This document shows, piece after piece, positions 7,847 through 17,172 of a DNA stretch of 64,000 nt. Source of the stretch: Pleurocapsa sp. MO_226.B13 (GTDB taxonomy: Bacteria > Cyanobacteriota > Cyanobacteriia > Cyanobacteriales > Xenococcaceae); NCBI GenBank assembly GCA_030064795.1, contig JASJEI010000001.1, positions 27,332 through 91,331 of the forward strand, written 5' to 3'. The notes beneath the pieces were generated by a model. The model ran no database searches, was not told where the DNA came from, and saw only the letters and a list, made by a program, of their open reading frames with translations. Numbering within the stretch: the first letter of the stretch is position 1; each line of letters starts with the position of its first letter. The translations under genes were made by a program, and so were the position numbers.

Positions 7847-8827
7847 TTATCTAGTTTGAAAGATATTTTGCACCATTGGTTTATCGACTCCTGCTGCTGC
7901 GCGGTCTAATTCTGCCACTTCTCCTGCGTCCAGTCGCCAACCAAGGACAGCAATGTTGTCCTGGGCTTGTTTGACATTTTTTGCCCCTGGGATCGGGATT
8001 GCACCTTTAGCAATACACCAATTTATCGCTATCTGTGCCATAGTTTTGTTGCGGTATTGGGCGATCGCCTTCAAACAGTTTAAAAGCGATTGGGCTTCGG
8101 GGACTAATCGTCTAAATAGTAAACCCCGTAAGCCTTTGGGATAGGTACTGGGGTCGGTGTATTTTCCTGTCAAGATTCCCAAACACAGAGGACTATAGGC
8201 AATTAATTTTATGCCCAATTCATCGCAAGTTTCCTTAATCCCCAGTTCAGTTACGGGATAGGTAGACAAAAGAGAATATTGCACCTGGAGAGTAGCAATG
8301 GGTACACCACGACTGCTAAATTTCTGATGAATTTTCTTTAACCTTTTTGTTCCGTAGTTGGAAAGTCCCACCCCCTTCACTAAACCCCGTTCGTATAAAT
8401 CGGCTAAACCATCTAACAATTGCCATTCTTGCCAAGGAAAATAATTAGCCGTTGACCAGTGCATTTGCACTAAATCAATTTTTCCCATACGTTCTATTGA
8501 AGCTTTGCCCGCTTTGACCATCGATTTTCTGGTTAACCGCCAGGGATAAGCAGCCAGTTTAGTCGCCAAACAAATATTATTTTTATTTACTCCCCTATAT
8601 TCCCGCTCAAATTTTCCCAGGAGCTTTTCACTCTGACCGTTGAGTTTACCAGTACCATAAGAATCACCAGTATCGAAGAGAGTCACACCATTACTAACGC
8701 AAAGATTAAAGACTTCTTGCAGTTCGTCGTCCATACTGCGATCGTAGCCCCATAAAAGACGGTTGCCCCATGCCCAAGTTCCACAACCCATCTGAGGTAA
8801 AATCAGTTTTTTGCTAGTTGACATCAT
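7847..8827 (-). CDS. Aldo/keto reductase
   Basis: The protein is 326 residues, a TIM-barrel NADPH-dependent carbonyl reductase. The catalytic tetrad is visible: Asp in LFDTGDSYGTG, Tyr in the same segment, Lys in CLATKLAAY, and His in LVQMHWS. The C-terminal PIPGAKNVKQAQDN is the NADP(H)-binding loop. Either of the first two methionines (MMSTSK) may be the start. Close relatives reduce aldehydes and ketones including methylglyoxal; the actual substrate is unknown. It may belong functionally with the detoxification genes 3 kb upstream, but that is inference. Confidence 0.9.
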   Translation of the reverse strand: MMSTSKKLILPQMGCGTWAWGNRLLWGYDRSMDDELQEVFNLCVSNGVTLFDTGDSYGTGKLNGQSEKLLGKFEREYRGVNKNNICLATKLAAYPWRLTRKSMVKAGKASIERMGKIDLVQMHWSTANYFPWQEWQLLDGLADLYERGLVKGVGLSNYGTKRLKKIHQKFSSRGVPIATLQVQYSLLSTYPVTELGIKETCDELGIKLIAYSPLCLGILTGKYTDPSTYPKGLRGLLFRRLVPEAQSLLNCLKAIAQYRNKTMAQIAINWCIAKGAIPIPGAKNVKQAQDNIAVLGWRLDAGEVAELDRAAAGVDKPMVQNIFQTR

Positions 8828-8948
8828 AAGGTTTTATTTTAATTTGATAGGATATTAAAAATTAAATCAGCTAAAATTAGCGGAATAAGCGAAAGTTGCC
8901 AGAAAAATAGCAATTATTCATCAAAAACTAGAGCTTTAGATTGACGAA

Positions 8949-8990
8949 GTGAACGCAAGCCCTGTCGTTTCACGGCAGGGTACTGTTCAC
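8949..8990. repeat. Two-tier palindrome, like an end of an IS200/IS605 element
   Basis: GTGAAC (8949-8954) and GTTCAC (8985-8990) form an outer stem. Inside it CCCTGTCGT and ACGGCAGGG form a 9-bp stem, with one G-T pair, around a three-base loop TTC. Such subterminal imperfect hairpins mark the ends of IS200/IS605 elements and their non-coding derivatives. No tnpA or tnpB is present nearby. It lies 56 bases ahead of the HerA-like gene and could also act as an RNA structure in its leader. Confidence 0.45.
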
Positions 8991-9046
8991 AAGGCTCAAA
9001 CGCAACTTAGCTAGATACCCTAGAAACTCCTGACAAAAGGCAAAAC

Positions 9047-10771
9047 ATGAACTCGCAAATCCCTTTAGGTTCAGTTATTCAAGGTTCTTTAACCAAAGGT
9101 TTAGAAGTAAGACTACATCCTGATGTATCCGTAGAAGATATGCGAGTCGGCAAATTCCTAGTCGTACAAGGGATCAGATCTCGTTTCTTTTGTTTATTAA
9201 CGGATGTATCTTTAGGATGTTCGAGCGATCGCATTATCGCCAATCCGCCCCCGATTGAAGATACTTTTTTACGGGATGTCTTGGCAGGAAGTGGTACTTA
9301 TGGCACTGTCGATCTCGCGCCGATGCTGATGTTTACCCCCACTGCTACTAAAAGCGATTATTCTACCTTACCCATAGATCCAGATCGCGATAAAAATACT
9401 AGTCTGGGTTCGCTACAGGCTCAAACTAGCACTGAGATGGAATTGTTACCCGTTAAAACAATTCCTGCCCACTTCAGCCAGGTATACGAAGCTACTGAAA
9501 CCGATTTTCGCAGCGTTTTCGGTTGGGAAGACGATCCTTTTCGCCGTAACTTTTCTGTCGGTCGTCCTTTGGACATGGATGTTCCTGTCTGTATCGATCT
9601 AGATCGTTTTGTCGAACGCAGTAATGGTATTTTTGGTAAATCTGGGACGGGTAAATCATTTTTAACTCGTCTTTTGCTTTCTGGAGTGATTCGTAAGGAT
9701 GCAGCAGTCAATTTAATGTTTGATATGCACTCCGAGTATGGCTGGGAAGCGATGAAGGAAGGCAAACAGGTAAGTACCGTTAAGGGTTTACGCCAGCTGT
9801 TTCCAGGTAAAGTAGAGATCTATACCCTCGACCCCGAATCGACCAAACGCAGGGGGGTTAGGGATGCTCAAGAACTTTTCTTGAGTTACGACCAAATAGA
9901 AATTGAAGATTTAAAACTAGTAGCATCAGAATTGGGACTTTCTGAAGCAGCAATGGATAATGCCAATATCCTCTACAACGAATACGGCAAGTCTTGGATT
10001 ATGCGTTTGGTCAACATGACCAACGAAGACATCAAAATTTTTTGCGAAGCCAAACAAGGACACCAAGGTTCGATCTCATCTTTGCAGCGCAAACTGATGC
10101 GTTTAGAAAGCCTGAAATATATTCGTTCCGCTTGTCCCCACAATTATATCGAGCAGTTGATTCAAGCTTTGGATGCAGGCAAAAATGTGATCATCGAATT
10201 TGGTTCGCAGTCCAATATGCTCTCTTATATGTTGGCAACCAACATGATTACTCGTCGTATCCATGCTAGCTATGTTAAAAAAGCCGATCGCTTTTTGCAA
10301 ACCAAAAACCCCCTCGATAAACCCCGTCAACTAGTAATCACCATCGAAGAAGCACACCGCTTTCTAGATTCTAGTATCGTTCACCAAACTATCTTTGGTA
10401 CGATCGCTCGTGAGATGCGGAAATATTTTGTTACCCTACTGGTAGTCGATCAGCGTCCATCGGGAATTGATAACGAAGTTATGTCCCAGATTGGTACTCG
10501 CGTCACCTGTCTGCTCAATGATGAAAAAGATATCGAAGCAATTTTTACGGGAGTTTCTGGGGGGGGGAACTTAAAATCTGTCTTGGCAAAACTAGACTCC
10601 AAACAACAGGCTTTAATTCTCGGTCATGCTGTACCTATGCCTGTGGTAGTGCGGACTCGCGCTTACGATGCTCAATTCTATCGTGAGATTGGTTGTACTG
10701 ACTGGGAAGAAATGACCAATGAAGATGTTTATGCAGCAGCAGAAATTGCCAAAGCCGATCTGGGGTTTTAG
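9047..10771 (+). CDS. HerA-like P-loop ATPase (DUF87/HAS-barrel)
   Basis: The 574-residue protein begins with a small beta-barrel (GSVIQGSLTKGLEVRL...GKFLVVQG), as in HAS-barrel proteins, then the P-loop GIFGKSGTGKSFLTR near residue 200, Walker B QLVITIEEAHRF near residue 432, and an arginine-finger-like segment AREMRKYFVTLLVVDQRPSG. This fits HerA/FtsK-type hexameric translocases that pump DNA. Archaeal and some bacterial HerA work with NurA nuclease in end resection or in defence; no nuclease gene is adjacent here. Cyanobacteria often carry such an ATPase as a stand-alone gene. A GTAGGGGC palindrome begins at the last base of its stop codon. Confidence 0.8.
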   Translation: MNSQIPLGSVIQGSLTKGLEVRLHPDVSVEDMRVGKFLVVQGIRSRFFCLLTDVSLGCSSDRIIANPPPIEDTFLRDVLAGSGTYGTVDLAPMLMFTPTATKSDYSTLPIDPDRDKNTSLGSLQAQTSTEMELLPVKTIPAHFSQVYEATETDFRSVFGWEDDPFRRNFSVGRPLDMDVPVCIDLDRFVERSNGIFGKSGTGKSFLTRLLLSGVIRKDAAVNLMFDMHSEYGWEAMKEGKQVSTVKGLRQLFPGKVEIYTLDPESTKRRGVRDAQELFLSYDQIEIEDLKLVASELGLSEAAMDNANILYNEYGKSWIMRLVNMTNEDIKIFCEAKQGHQGSISSLQRKLMRLESLKYIRSACPHNYIEQLIQALDAGKNVIIEFGSQSNMLSYMLATNMITRRIHASYVKKADRFLQTKNPLDKPRQLVITIEEAHRFLDSSIVHQTIFGTIAREMRKYFVTLLVVDQRPSGIDNEVMSQIGTRVTCLLNDEKDIEAIFTGVSGGGNLKSVLAKLDSKQQALILGHAVPMPVVVRTRAYDAQFYREIGCTDWEEMTNEDVYAAAEIAKADLGF

Positions 10772-10799
10772 TAGGGGCGAACGGCAGGAAAGCCCCTAC
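10771..10799. repeat. GTAGGGGC palindrome directly after the HerA-like gene
   Basis: GTAGGGGC (10771-10778) and GCCCCTAC (10792-10799) make a perfect 8-bp stem around a 13-base loop. It begins on the last base of the stop codon. Similar palindromes follow the YkgJ-type gene (43393) and pntA (53430). It may act as a transcription terminator or 3'-end stabiliser, or be a REP-like repeat. Confidence 0.65.
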
Positions 10800-10934
10800 G
10801 AGGAATACAAACAACTCCCATGCAAAAAGAGAAGGTAGAACGCTTTCAACCTCCTCTGATTTACCTTCTGACATCTTCATATTTAGTTTTGATTTTTTAC
10901 TCAAGCATTTTAATTATCTAAACATCAGAAGAAT

Positions 10935-11693
10935 TTATTGGCCATTAGTGTTTTCTTGAGAAAGGTCGCGCAAGAAAGGAGTAACCACGTTATTGTAAAT
11001 TTGCTCCACACTATCAACTATGACTTTAGTATCAATATTGTTAACTGGAGGAGGAGTTGTACCCTGAGTAGTTGTAGTACTACCAGAAGTGCTAGGGGAA
11101 TTTACAGTACTGCTAGAACTAGCAGAATAGCTGGTTTGAACCGCATTAGAATTACCGCTGAGATATAGATGGTCGATTACTTTACCTTCATGGACTCTTT
11201 TAGTAATTTGCCAACCAGGATTGAGAATAATTTTCATCGCGCCATTACTCAAACCATTAGTTTCACCGATGACCATACTTGGTTTTGAGGGATCTTTATG
11301 GAATGCCACCAATTGTAATTCGCCGTTATTTTGGACTATTTTAACTACATGAGCAACTCTGTCATCTTGACCGTCAAGGCGGAGAGTATAACCGTTGGTG
11401 TTAATAATACGACGGCAGCTATTAGTGTGGTCAAAATTTAAAAGTAACATATCCACTTCGATCGGGGCAGAACCAGATTCTTGCCAACACTGTCTCTCTC
11501 CAGAAATTTGTTCGATGATTTCTAAACGATGCTCTTTGTAACCAAAGGGTACAGCTACTACGGCAAATTCATCTTGACTAACTTGTTGCTCTTGGAAAGA
11601 AACTGCTTTAGCTTGAGGAGCAACCATCACTGTAGTACTGGCGATCGCGGATAGAGCTAAAAATAATGATTTAATGCGGTTGATAGATTTCAT
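10935..11693 (-). CDS. Secreted DUF3747 protein
   Basis: A classical signal peptide opens the protein (MKSINRIK, hydrophobic core SLFLALSAIASTTVMVA, then QAKA before VSF). The mature part begins SFQEQQVSQDEFAVVAVPFG and contains QCWQESG and LRLDGQDDRVAHVV, the pattern of DUF3747, a cyanobacterial family of exported proteins of unknown function. Two cysteines (in QCW and NSCRR) could form a disulphide in the periplasm. After about residue 185 a Ser/Thr-rich linker follows, with a short amphipathic end, so the tail may contact the envelope. It is convergent with the HerA-like gene. Confidence 0.75.
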   Translation of the reverse strand: MKSINRIKSLFLALSAIASTTVMVAPQAKAVSFQEQQVSQDEFAVVAVPFGYKEHRLEIIEQISGERQCWQESGSAPIEVDMLLLNFDHTNSCRRIINTNGYTLRLDGQDDRVAHVVKIVQNNGELQLVAFHKDPSKPSMVIGETNGLSNGAMKIILNPGWQITKRVHEGKVIDHLYLSGNSNAVQTSYSASSSSTVNSPSTSGSTTTTQGTTPPPVNNIDTKVIVDSVEQIYNNVVTPFLRDLSQENTNGQ

Positions 11694-11862
11694 TTTAGAA
11701 AGCCTCTATATTATCTTGTTTAAGTTGTTATTTCTTATTAGTTCTGGAGTTTATTTTTTATGCACTTTCAGATGCTGTTGATTGAAATAACAAGCTATAG
11801 AGACTTACCGTGGTTAACTTTTAACTACTACTCCCCTCCTTCCTCGTTCCTAATTCCTCAAA

Positions 11863-12354
11863 TCACCACCACTTGAGTTGTAAATAACCTTTTTCTGGTA
11901 TTTCTAGCTCTTTTTCGCTTAACCAATCCATTTCTTTGTAAGTTCCAAAGACCCTATCCCACCAATCTACTGCCAAACCAAAGTTATGATTCCACTGGTT
12001 ATATTTGTGGTGTACGTAGTGAACGGGCATTTTGAGCCAAAAACATTTAGTAGGATTTTCGTGCTGCAACTGATGAGCGTAGGCAGAAAATAGAGCATAA
12101 ACTATAGTCCCAGACATAAAGCTGATGCCCACAGTCACAGAGATTAGAAAGGAAAAAAGACCGACTGGAATCACCATCGAATAATCTTTAAATTCGGGCA
12201 ATACTCCCTGAGCGGAATTTTCCTTGTGATGATTGTAATGAGGAATAATATCTCGACCAAAACGGGGGTCTATATGCATCAGACGATGCAGCCAATATTC
12301 TAGAAAACTAGCGAAAATAAACGCTAAGAGAAAAGAAGTAATAATCTGCAACAT
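11863..12354 (-). CDS. Fatty acid hydroxylase / sterol desaturase family membrane protein
   Basis: The 163-residue protein has about four hydrophobic segments and the histidine boxes that hold a di-iron centre in this superfamily: HRLMH near residue 23, HYNHHKE near residue 40, HQLQH near residue 93 and HYVHHKYNQW near residue 113. Relatives hydroxylate fatty acids, sterols or carotenoids (CrtZ type) in membranes with O2. At this size it is closest to short bacterial hydroxylases. The substrate is not known. It lies in a minus-strand run with the UPF0182 and GalU-like genes, but gaps of 140 bases or more make one operon uncertain. Confidence 0.8.
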   Translation of the reverse strand: MLQIITSFLLAFIFASFLEYWLHRLMHIDPRFGRDIIPHYNHHKENSAQGVLPEFKDYSMVIPVGLFSFLISVTVGISFMSGTIVYALFSAYAHQLQHENPTKCFWLKMPVHYVHHKYNQWNHNFGLAVDWWDRVFGTYKEMDWLSEKELEIPEKGYLQLKWW

Positions 12355-12497
12355 GATTTTAGATTACCTCTACGGGTCGATAATGGGTATAGATCTAAAT
12401 TGAATCGCTTTACCATGATTTTACTGCGCTTTTGGGTTGAGTAGACGACAACCAACCAGTAAATTTTTCTTTTCTCTTCCCTGATTGATTTATAGGG

Positions 12498-15497
12498 CTA
12501 ATTGTCTGTAATTACATCTTCTACAGGGCGAATAATTGTTTGAGAATTGCTTTGGGGTTGAAAAATGGCTTGGATACCTTCGTCTAAAGTTTCTGCCATG
12601 ACGATTTGATTATCATAGATGACAATCACTCTGGCTAAAGCAGGTAGGCTGTTTTCTTCTGCCTCGATGTATAAAGGCTCGACATAAAGTAGGGATTGTT
12701 CGATCGGAATAATCAAGAGATTCCCCTGAATTGCCCGCGAACCTTCTCGATTCCAAAGCGATATTTGTTGGGAGATTACAGGATCTTGGTTGATTAGGGC
12801 TTCGATTTGATTGGGGCCAAAAATTAGCTTTTGTTTGGGAAATTTATAAAGTAGTAGTTTGCCATATTCTTCTCCGTCGGATCTAGCTGCCAACCAGGCA
12901 ATTAAATTAGGACGACTGGTAGGGGTATAGGGATGCAATAAGATAAATTCTTCTTGGCTGGCGGTAGGTAGCTTCATAATCAGATAGTAGGGTGCTACCG
13001 CTTGAGATTCTGTACCATAGATCTCTCTAGGAATTTGCCATTGATCTTCTCGGTTATAGAATACCTGGGGATCGATCATGTGGTAAGTCAGCAATCTTTC
13101 TGACTGAATACTAAATAGATCTTCGGGATAACGGATGTGACGACGCAACTCCGAAGGCATTGCGGTGAGAGGTTTAAATAACTTGGGAAATATTTTGTCC
13201 CAAGTCTGAATCATCGGATCGTCAGGATCGGCAATATAAAAGTCTACTTTGCCGTTGTAGGCATCTACTACTACCTTGACGGAGTTACGCAGATAGTTAA
13301 ATTGATTTTTTCCTGGATCGGAATAGGGATAGCGATCGCTCGTGGTATAGGCATCAATAATCCAATAAAGATAATCTCGATTGTTGTTGGAGTCATTGGG
13401 ATTTGCTGTTACTAAGTAAGGATCGCGATCGTAATTGAGAAAAGGTGCGATCGCTTTGATTCTATTTTTAATATTGCGTCTAAATAGCAGCTTTGTATCT
13501 GCGGTAAAGTCTTGGGCAAATAACATCTGCCAATCTTTGAGATATTCAGCAAACATCATCCGTCGGAAGTAATTACCAATCTCGATCCCACCAGTACCAT
13601 CGTAGGTGTTGTAAACGTTTTCTTCGCCACTGGGAAAATCTAACTCCTTTACCTTAGTCGAGGTCATCACATAGGGGTTGGTCAATTCACCATAATAGAT
13701 CCGAGGCTTGCCTATGGGAATACTATTGCGAATTACCTCATCGGATACCGTCAGCATCCCTGATTCTGGGCTTCCCGTGCCAATATCTTTAACGTAGTAG
13801 TAGGGCAAACCACTTTCTGCAACCCGATTCACAGGAGAGAGCGTAAAGCCGTAACCATGAGTATAAATTAGATGTTCGTTGACCCAGGTTTTAGCAATAT
13901 CGATCACTTGACCATAATCTAATTCTCTGGCTGCAATGATTACCTGTTGTTTGTCAGCATCCTCTACACTGCCATCTTCGCTCAACAGATAGCGGTCTAT
14001 ATCGGCATCATGAAATTGATAGTAGGGACGAATTTGCTGTAGTTGGCGATTGGTTTGTAAAATTGGGCGAGTATCCCAAAGACGAATATTTTCAATCGTC
14101 GAGCCGTTATTTTCGATGTCTTGAGCGGTTAATTCTCCACGAGGATTAAAAGTTTTTGCTTCAATATTATCTAAGTTAAAGGCTTTACGAGTCATAGTAA
14201 TACTACGCTCGATATAAGGTTTTTCTTTAACTAATTCATTGGGTTGTACCACCAACAGTTGTACCGTAGCACTAAAAAAATTGCTGAGGGCAAATATTAA
14301 TAAATAAATTGTAAAGGGAAGAACCAAGAAGATAATTCTTCTGAATTTTAGCTGTTGTAGCTGGAGATTTTGATAGCCAGTAAAGCCTTTATAAACTAAC
14401 CAGCAGACAATCAAAATTGAGACTAAGGTTAAAGACACCTCGATCGGTAATTGAACTTTGATGTCGGTATATCCCGCACCATAAACTACCCCGCGAAAAC
14501 CGTAAAGCAAATCAAAGCGATTGAGCCAATGTTGAATAGCTAAGCTCAACATTACTCCCGCACCTAAAAAAGAAAGGTGACGGAGTTGAAGTTTGGAGAA
14601 ACCAGGGAAACGTCCTTGAGATAAGCTATTTCCCGATAGTAAATAAAATAAAGCGCAAGCGATTAATGCCGTACAAGATAAACCAGTTAACCAAGTTTCT
14701 AATAATTGCCAAAGCGGTAAACGAAAAATATAAAAGCCAATGTCTTTTTGAAACTGAGCATCGACATAATTAAAGCTAGAAGGATTTAAAAACCGCAGGA
14801 TATTTGACCAATTACCCGCAGCAATAAAACCAAAGACGAGACTAATTAAACCCGCGATCGCGCTGATACTAATTCGGGGTTTCCACAACAACATTACTAC
14901 CGAGATAATTACTATCGATACTTGATAGATATATTGCCAAAGAAAACTTTGCCAATCGAAACCATCTAAAGCTGGCTTTAAACTCCAAGCTAGCTTGGGT
15001 AGCTGATAAGTCGTCTGCCAAATAGCTAATGCTATTCCCGTATAGTAGAGAAGGATCGAGGCAATCAAAACTGCACTAGAGATCGCAGCTAAGAGTAAAA
15101 AAGGTAATTTTAGCCGAGGTGAATAGATTGCTTGGCTGGGATAGCGTCTGACGGGTAAGTCTTCACCCAAGGTAATCTTGGTGATAGTAGAGGTAGCCAG
15201 ATGCTTTTGCTGAGGTATATAGGGAATTCCCGAATCATACCAATCATCTTTTGGCAGCCATTGCCATTGCCAACGATTTGCCAACCAGAGATTGAACCCT
15301 AAAAATATTGCCGAAATCAGACTAATCAAAAACCAAAGACTATACTGACTTACACGACGAATCAGAAACGCCGAAAGATAATCAACCTCCTGAAACCAAA
15401 GTACTTCTGCAAACAAACGTGCTATGATTTCAAATACTAGCCAAAAGCCGAAGGTAACGGCGATCGCCATGTAAATCGAGCGATAAAGACGTTTCAT
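12498..15497 (-). CDS. UPF0182 family large membrane protein
   Basis: The protein has 999 residues. The first 420 hold about seven hydrophobic helices (for example FWLVFEIIARL and PFTIYLLIFALSNFF). The remainder is a large soluble domain rich in aromatic and acidic residues, with YIERSITMTRKAFNL and the central NTYDGTGGIEIGNYFRRMMFA typical of UPF0182 (COG1615). The family is found in cyanobacteria and actinobacteria, and no function is established. The soluble part should face the periplasm or lumen, by analogy with predicted topology. Length is normal for the family, and no damage is seen. Confidence 0.9.
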   Translation of the reverse strand: MKRLYRSIYMAIAVTFGFWLVFEIIARLFAEVLWFQEVDYLSAFLIRRVSQYSLWFLISLISAIFLGFNLWLANRWQWQWLPKDDWYDSGIPYIPQQKHLATSTITKITLGEDLPVRRYPSQAIYSPRLKLPFLLLAAISSAVLIASILLYYTGIALAIWQTTYQLPKLAWSLKPALDGFDWQSFLWQYIYQVSIVIISVVMLLWKPRISISAIAGLISLVFGFIAAGNWSNILRFLNPSSFNYVDAQFQKDIGFYIFRLPLWQLLETWLTGLSCTALIACALFYLLSGNSLSQGRFPGFSKLQLRHLSFLGAGVMLSLAIQHWLNRFDLLYGFRGVVYGAGYTDIKVQLPIEVSLTLVSILIVCWLVYKGFTGYQNLQLQQLKFRRIIFLVLPFTIYLLIFALSNFFSATVQLLVVQPNELVKEKPYIERSITMTRKAFNLDNIEAKTFNPRGELTAQDIENNGSTIENIRLWDTRPILQTNRQLQQIRPYYQFHDADIDRYLLSEDGSVEDADKQQVIIAARELDYGQVIDIAKTWVNEHLIYTHGYGFTLSPVNRVAESGLPYYYVKDIGTGSPESGMLTVSDEVIRNSIPIGKPRIYYGELTNPYVMTSTKVKELDFPSGEENVYNTYDGTGGIEIGNYFRRMMFAEYLKDWQMLFAQDFTADTKLLFRRNIKNRIKAIAPFLNYDRDPYLVTANPNDSNNNRDYLYWIIDAYTTSDRYPYSDPGKNQFNYLRNSVKVVVDAYNGKVDFYIADPDDPMIQTWDKIFPKLFKPLTAMPSELRRHIRYPEDLFSIQSERLLTYHMIDPQVFYNREDQWQIPREIYGTESQAVAPYYLIMKLPTASQEEFILLHPYTPTSRPNLIAWLAARSDGEEYGKLLLYKFPKQKLIFGPNQIEALINQDPVISQQISLWNREGSRAIQGNLLIIPIEQSLLYVEPLYIEAEENSLPALARVIVIYDNQIVMAETLDEGIQAIFQPQSNSQTIIRPVEDVITDN

Positions 15498-15643
15498 ATT
15501 TCTTCTGGTGCGATCTCAAGTACGTACCTGGTTTGCAGATCGGGTTTCAAAATGTACGCACTTTCTAATTTTAATTCAAAAAACGGCTGATAGGCATAAC
15601 CAAGGACAAAGAACAAAGAACCAATAACTAATGAGATGAAATC

Positions 15644-16537
15644 TCAAATAGAATTATTGTAGTAATCAATTATGCTTTGACGGTAAAATAGAGGCATTCC
15701 CGTATCGTAGTATTGTCCCTTAACTAAATAGGCGATCGCCATATTTTGTTGTCTTAATTTTTCCAGGCAAGTTGTTAGTTGAAATTCTCCTTTGTAACGG
15801 AGGTTATTGTCAATTTCAGCAGCTAATAAATTAAATATTTCCGACTCTAAAATATACATACCAAAAACACCTAAAAATTGATTTTCAGCCATTCCAGGTA
15901 CTCTTAAATATTTCTGAGCGTATTCTAAAGTTGGTTTTTCATAGATCTGAGTAATTTCTAAAATAGATTGGTTGGTTTTCCAATTGCCAGCAACACAACC
16001 AGCCTTATGAATAATATCTCCACTCATCACAGTGATACCAATGACGCTAGTATTTACCCGCTCGTAGATATCAAGCAGTTGTTTGGCACAAGAAATCTCT
16101 ATTTGGGAAGTATAAACATGATCTCCTAAAAGTAATAAAAACGGTTCATTATTTACCCAGTCTTTAGCACAAAAAACTGCATGACCAAAACCTTCTGGTT
16201 CGGTTTGTCGCAAAATAGTCACGCGATCGCCAAGCTCTTTTAAGTACTGGCTATATTGTCTGTTTTCTGCTGAAAGTTTTTGCCATAGTTCGGGTTGGGG
16301 CGAAGAATGAAAAAAATCTTCAAACAAATCGCGATCGCTTTGTTGCACGACAATTCCTATTTCTTCGATACCCGCGCTAACTGCTTCTTCGACAATAGCC
16401 AGAATAATTGGTTTGGCACGTCCATCTTTGTCGATAATGGGAAACAATTCTTTTTTCAAAGCTTTGGTAGCAGGATACATTCGCGTTCCAAAACCTGCTG
16501 CTGGAATTACAGCTTTTCTAACTGATTTATTAGACAT
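15644..16537 (-). CDS. UTP-glucose-1-phosphate uridylyltransferase-like nucleotidyltransferase
   Basis: The N-terminus KAVIPAAGFGTRMYPATKA followed by KKELFPIIDK is the nucleotide-binding loop and lysine of the GalU group; LLLLGDHVY is the metal-binding acidic segment, and GEFQLTTCLEKLR near the C-terminus matches the GalU substrate loop region. The enzyme would make UDP-glucose (or a related NDP-sugar) for glycolipids and exopolysaccharide. At 297 residues it is a full-length GalU-type protein. Cyanobacteria also use CugP for this reaction, and discrimination would need a tree. The window holds a second nucleotidyltransferase at its left edge and two glycosyltransferases at 33-35 kb. Confidence 0.8.
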   Translation of the reverse strand: MSNKSVRKAVIPAAGFGTRMYPATKALKKELFPIIDKDGRAKPIILAIVEEAVSAGIEEIGIVVQQSDRDLFEDFFHSSPQPELWQKLSAENRQYSQYLKELGDRVTILRQTEPEGFGHAVFCAKDWVNNEPFLLLLGDHVYTSQIEISCAKQLLDIYERVNTSVIGITVMSGDIIHKAGCVAGNWKTNQSILEITQIYEKPTLEYAQKYLRVPGMAENQFLGVFGMYILESEIFNLLAAEIDNNLRYKGEFQLTTCLEKLRQQNMAIAYLVKGQYYDTGMPLFYRQSIIDYYNNSI

Positions 16538-16593
16538 CTAATTGAATTAAAACTTGAGATGTTTTAAATCATATAATATCCAAGACTTTAGAA

Positions 16594-16947
16594 GTGGCTA
16601 AACTGACTAATCAGGTACGTGCTAAATACCGTTTAAGACCTTTACGCTCCAATTGCCGATTATACAAAGCGGCTCAAAATCACACAGTAAATATGGTCAA
16701 AATGAGAAGAATAAGTCATACAGGTTCTGATGGTTCTAGTGTAGGGGTTCGGGTAAAAAGAGTTGGGTATCAATATTCAGCAGTTGCTGAAAATGTTGCC
16801 AAAGGTCAAAAAACTCCCTCGCAAGTTGTACAATCTTGGATGAACAGTCCTGGACATCGCAAGAATATTCTTAATCCTAAGTATACTGAAATTGGAATTG
16901 GGTACTCAAATAATTATTGGACTCAAGTATTTGGTAGATCGCGATGA
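16594..16947 (+). CDS. CAP (SCP/PR-1) domain protein lacking a signal peptide
   Basis: The 117 residues make up a nearly whole CAP domain: LTNQVRAKYRLRPL, then NHTVNMVKMRRISHTGSDG with the histidine of the CAP cavity, VAENVAKGQKTP, VVQSWMNSPGHRKNIL with the second histidine, and EIGIGYSNNYWTQVFG. Bacterial CAP proteins are usually exported, but here the frame is closed by a TGA shortly upstream and the only start is GTG 16594, leaving no signal peptide. Either the protein works inside the cell, or the 5' end was lost. The basic composition is unusual for the family. Function is unknown. Confidence 0.7.
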   Translation: MAKLTNQVRAKYRLRPLRSNCRLYKAAQNHTVNMVKMRRISHTGSDGSSVGVRVKRVGYQYSAVAENVAKGQKTPSQVVQSWMNSPGHRKNILNPKYTEIGIGYSNNYWTQVFGRSR

Positions 16948-17172
16948 AATAAGGGTGCGCTCAAAAACAATTGGTAGAGGAGAAAAGACTCAGATCGATT
17001 AAATACTTTGTGGTTTTGATAACTTTTCTCTTGACTCTTAAAGCTGATTTATGGCTTGAAAAAACACCACACTTTCATTAATAATTTCCGCTCGGGCGAT
17101 CGCCTTGGAAGAAGGTGTTACTAGCTCGGCAAAAAAGTGAATTGTTTAACTACTAATTCCACAGGTAGAAAA

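Noticed and set aside
9047..10771. HerA-based defence system
   Set aside because: The ATPase is alone, without a Sir2, NurA or DUF4297-type partner on either side; it is better read as a stand-alone cyanobacterial ATPase.
10635..10904. Minus-strand frame over the end of the HerA-like gene
   Set aside because: It lies in the shadow of a well-supported gene and has no domain signs.
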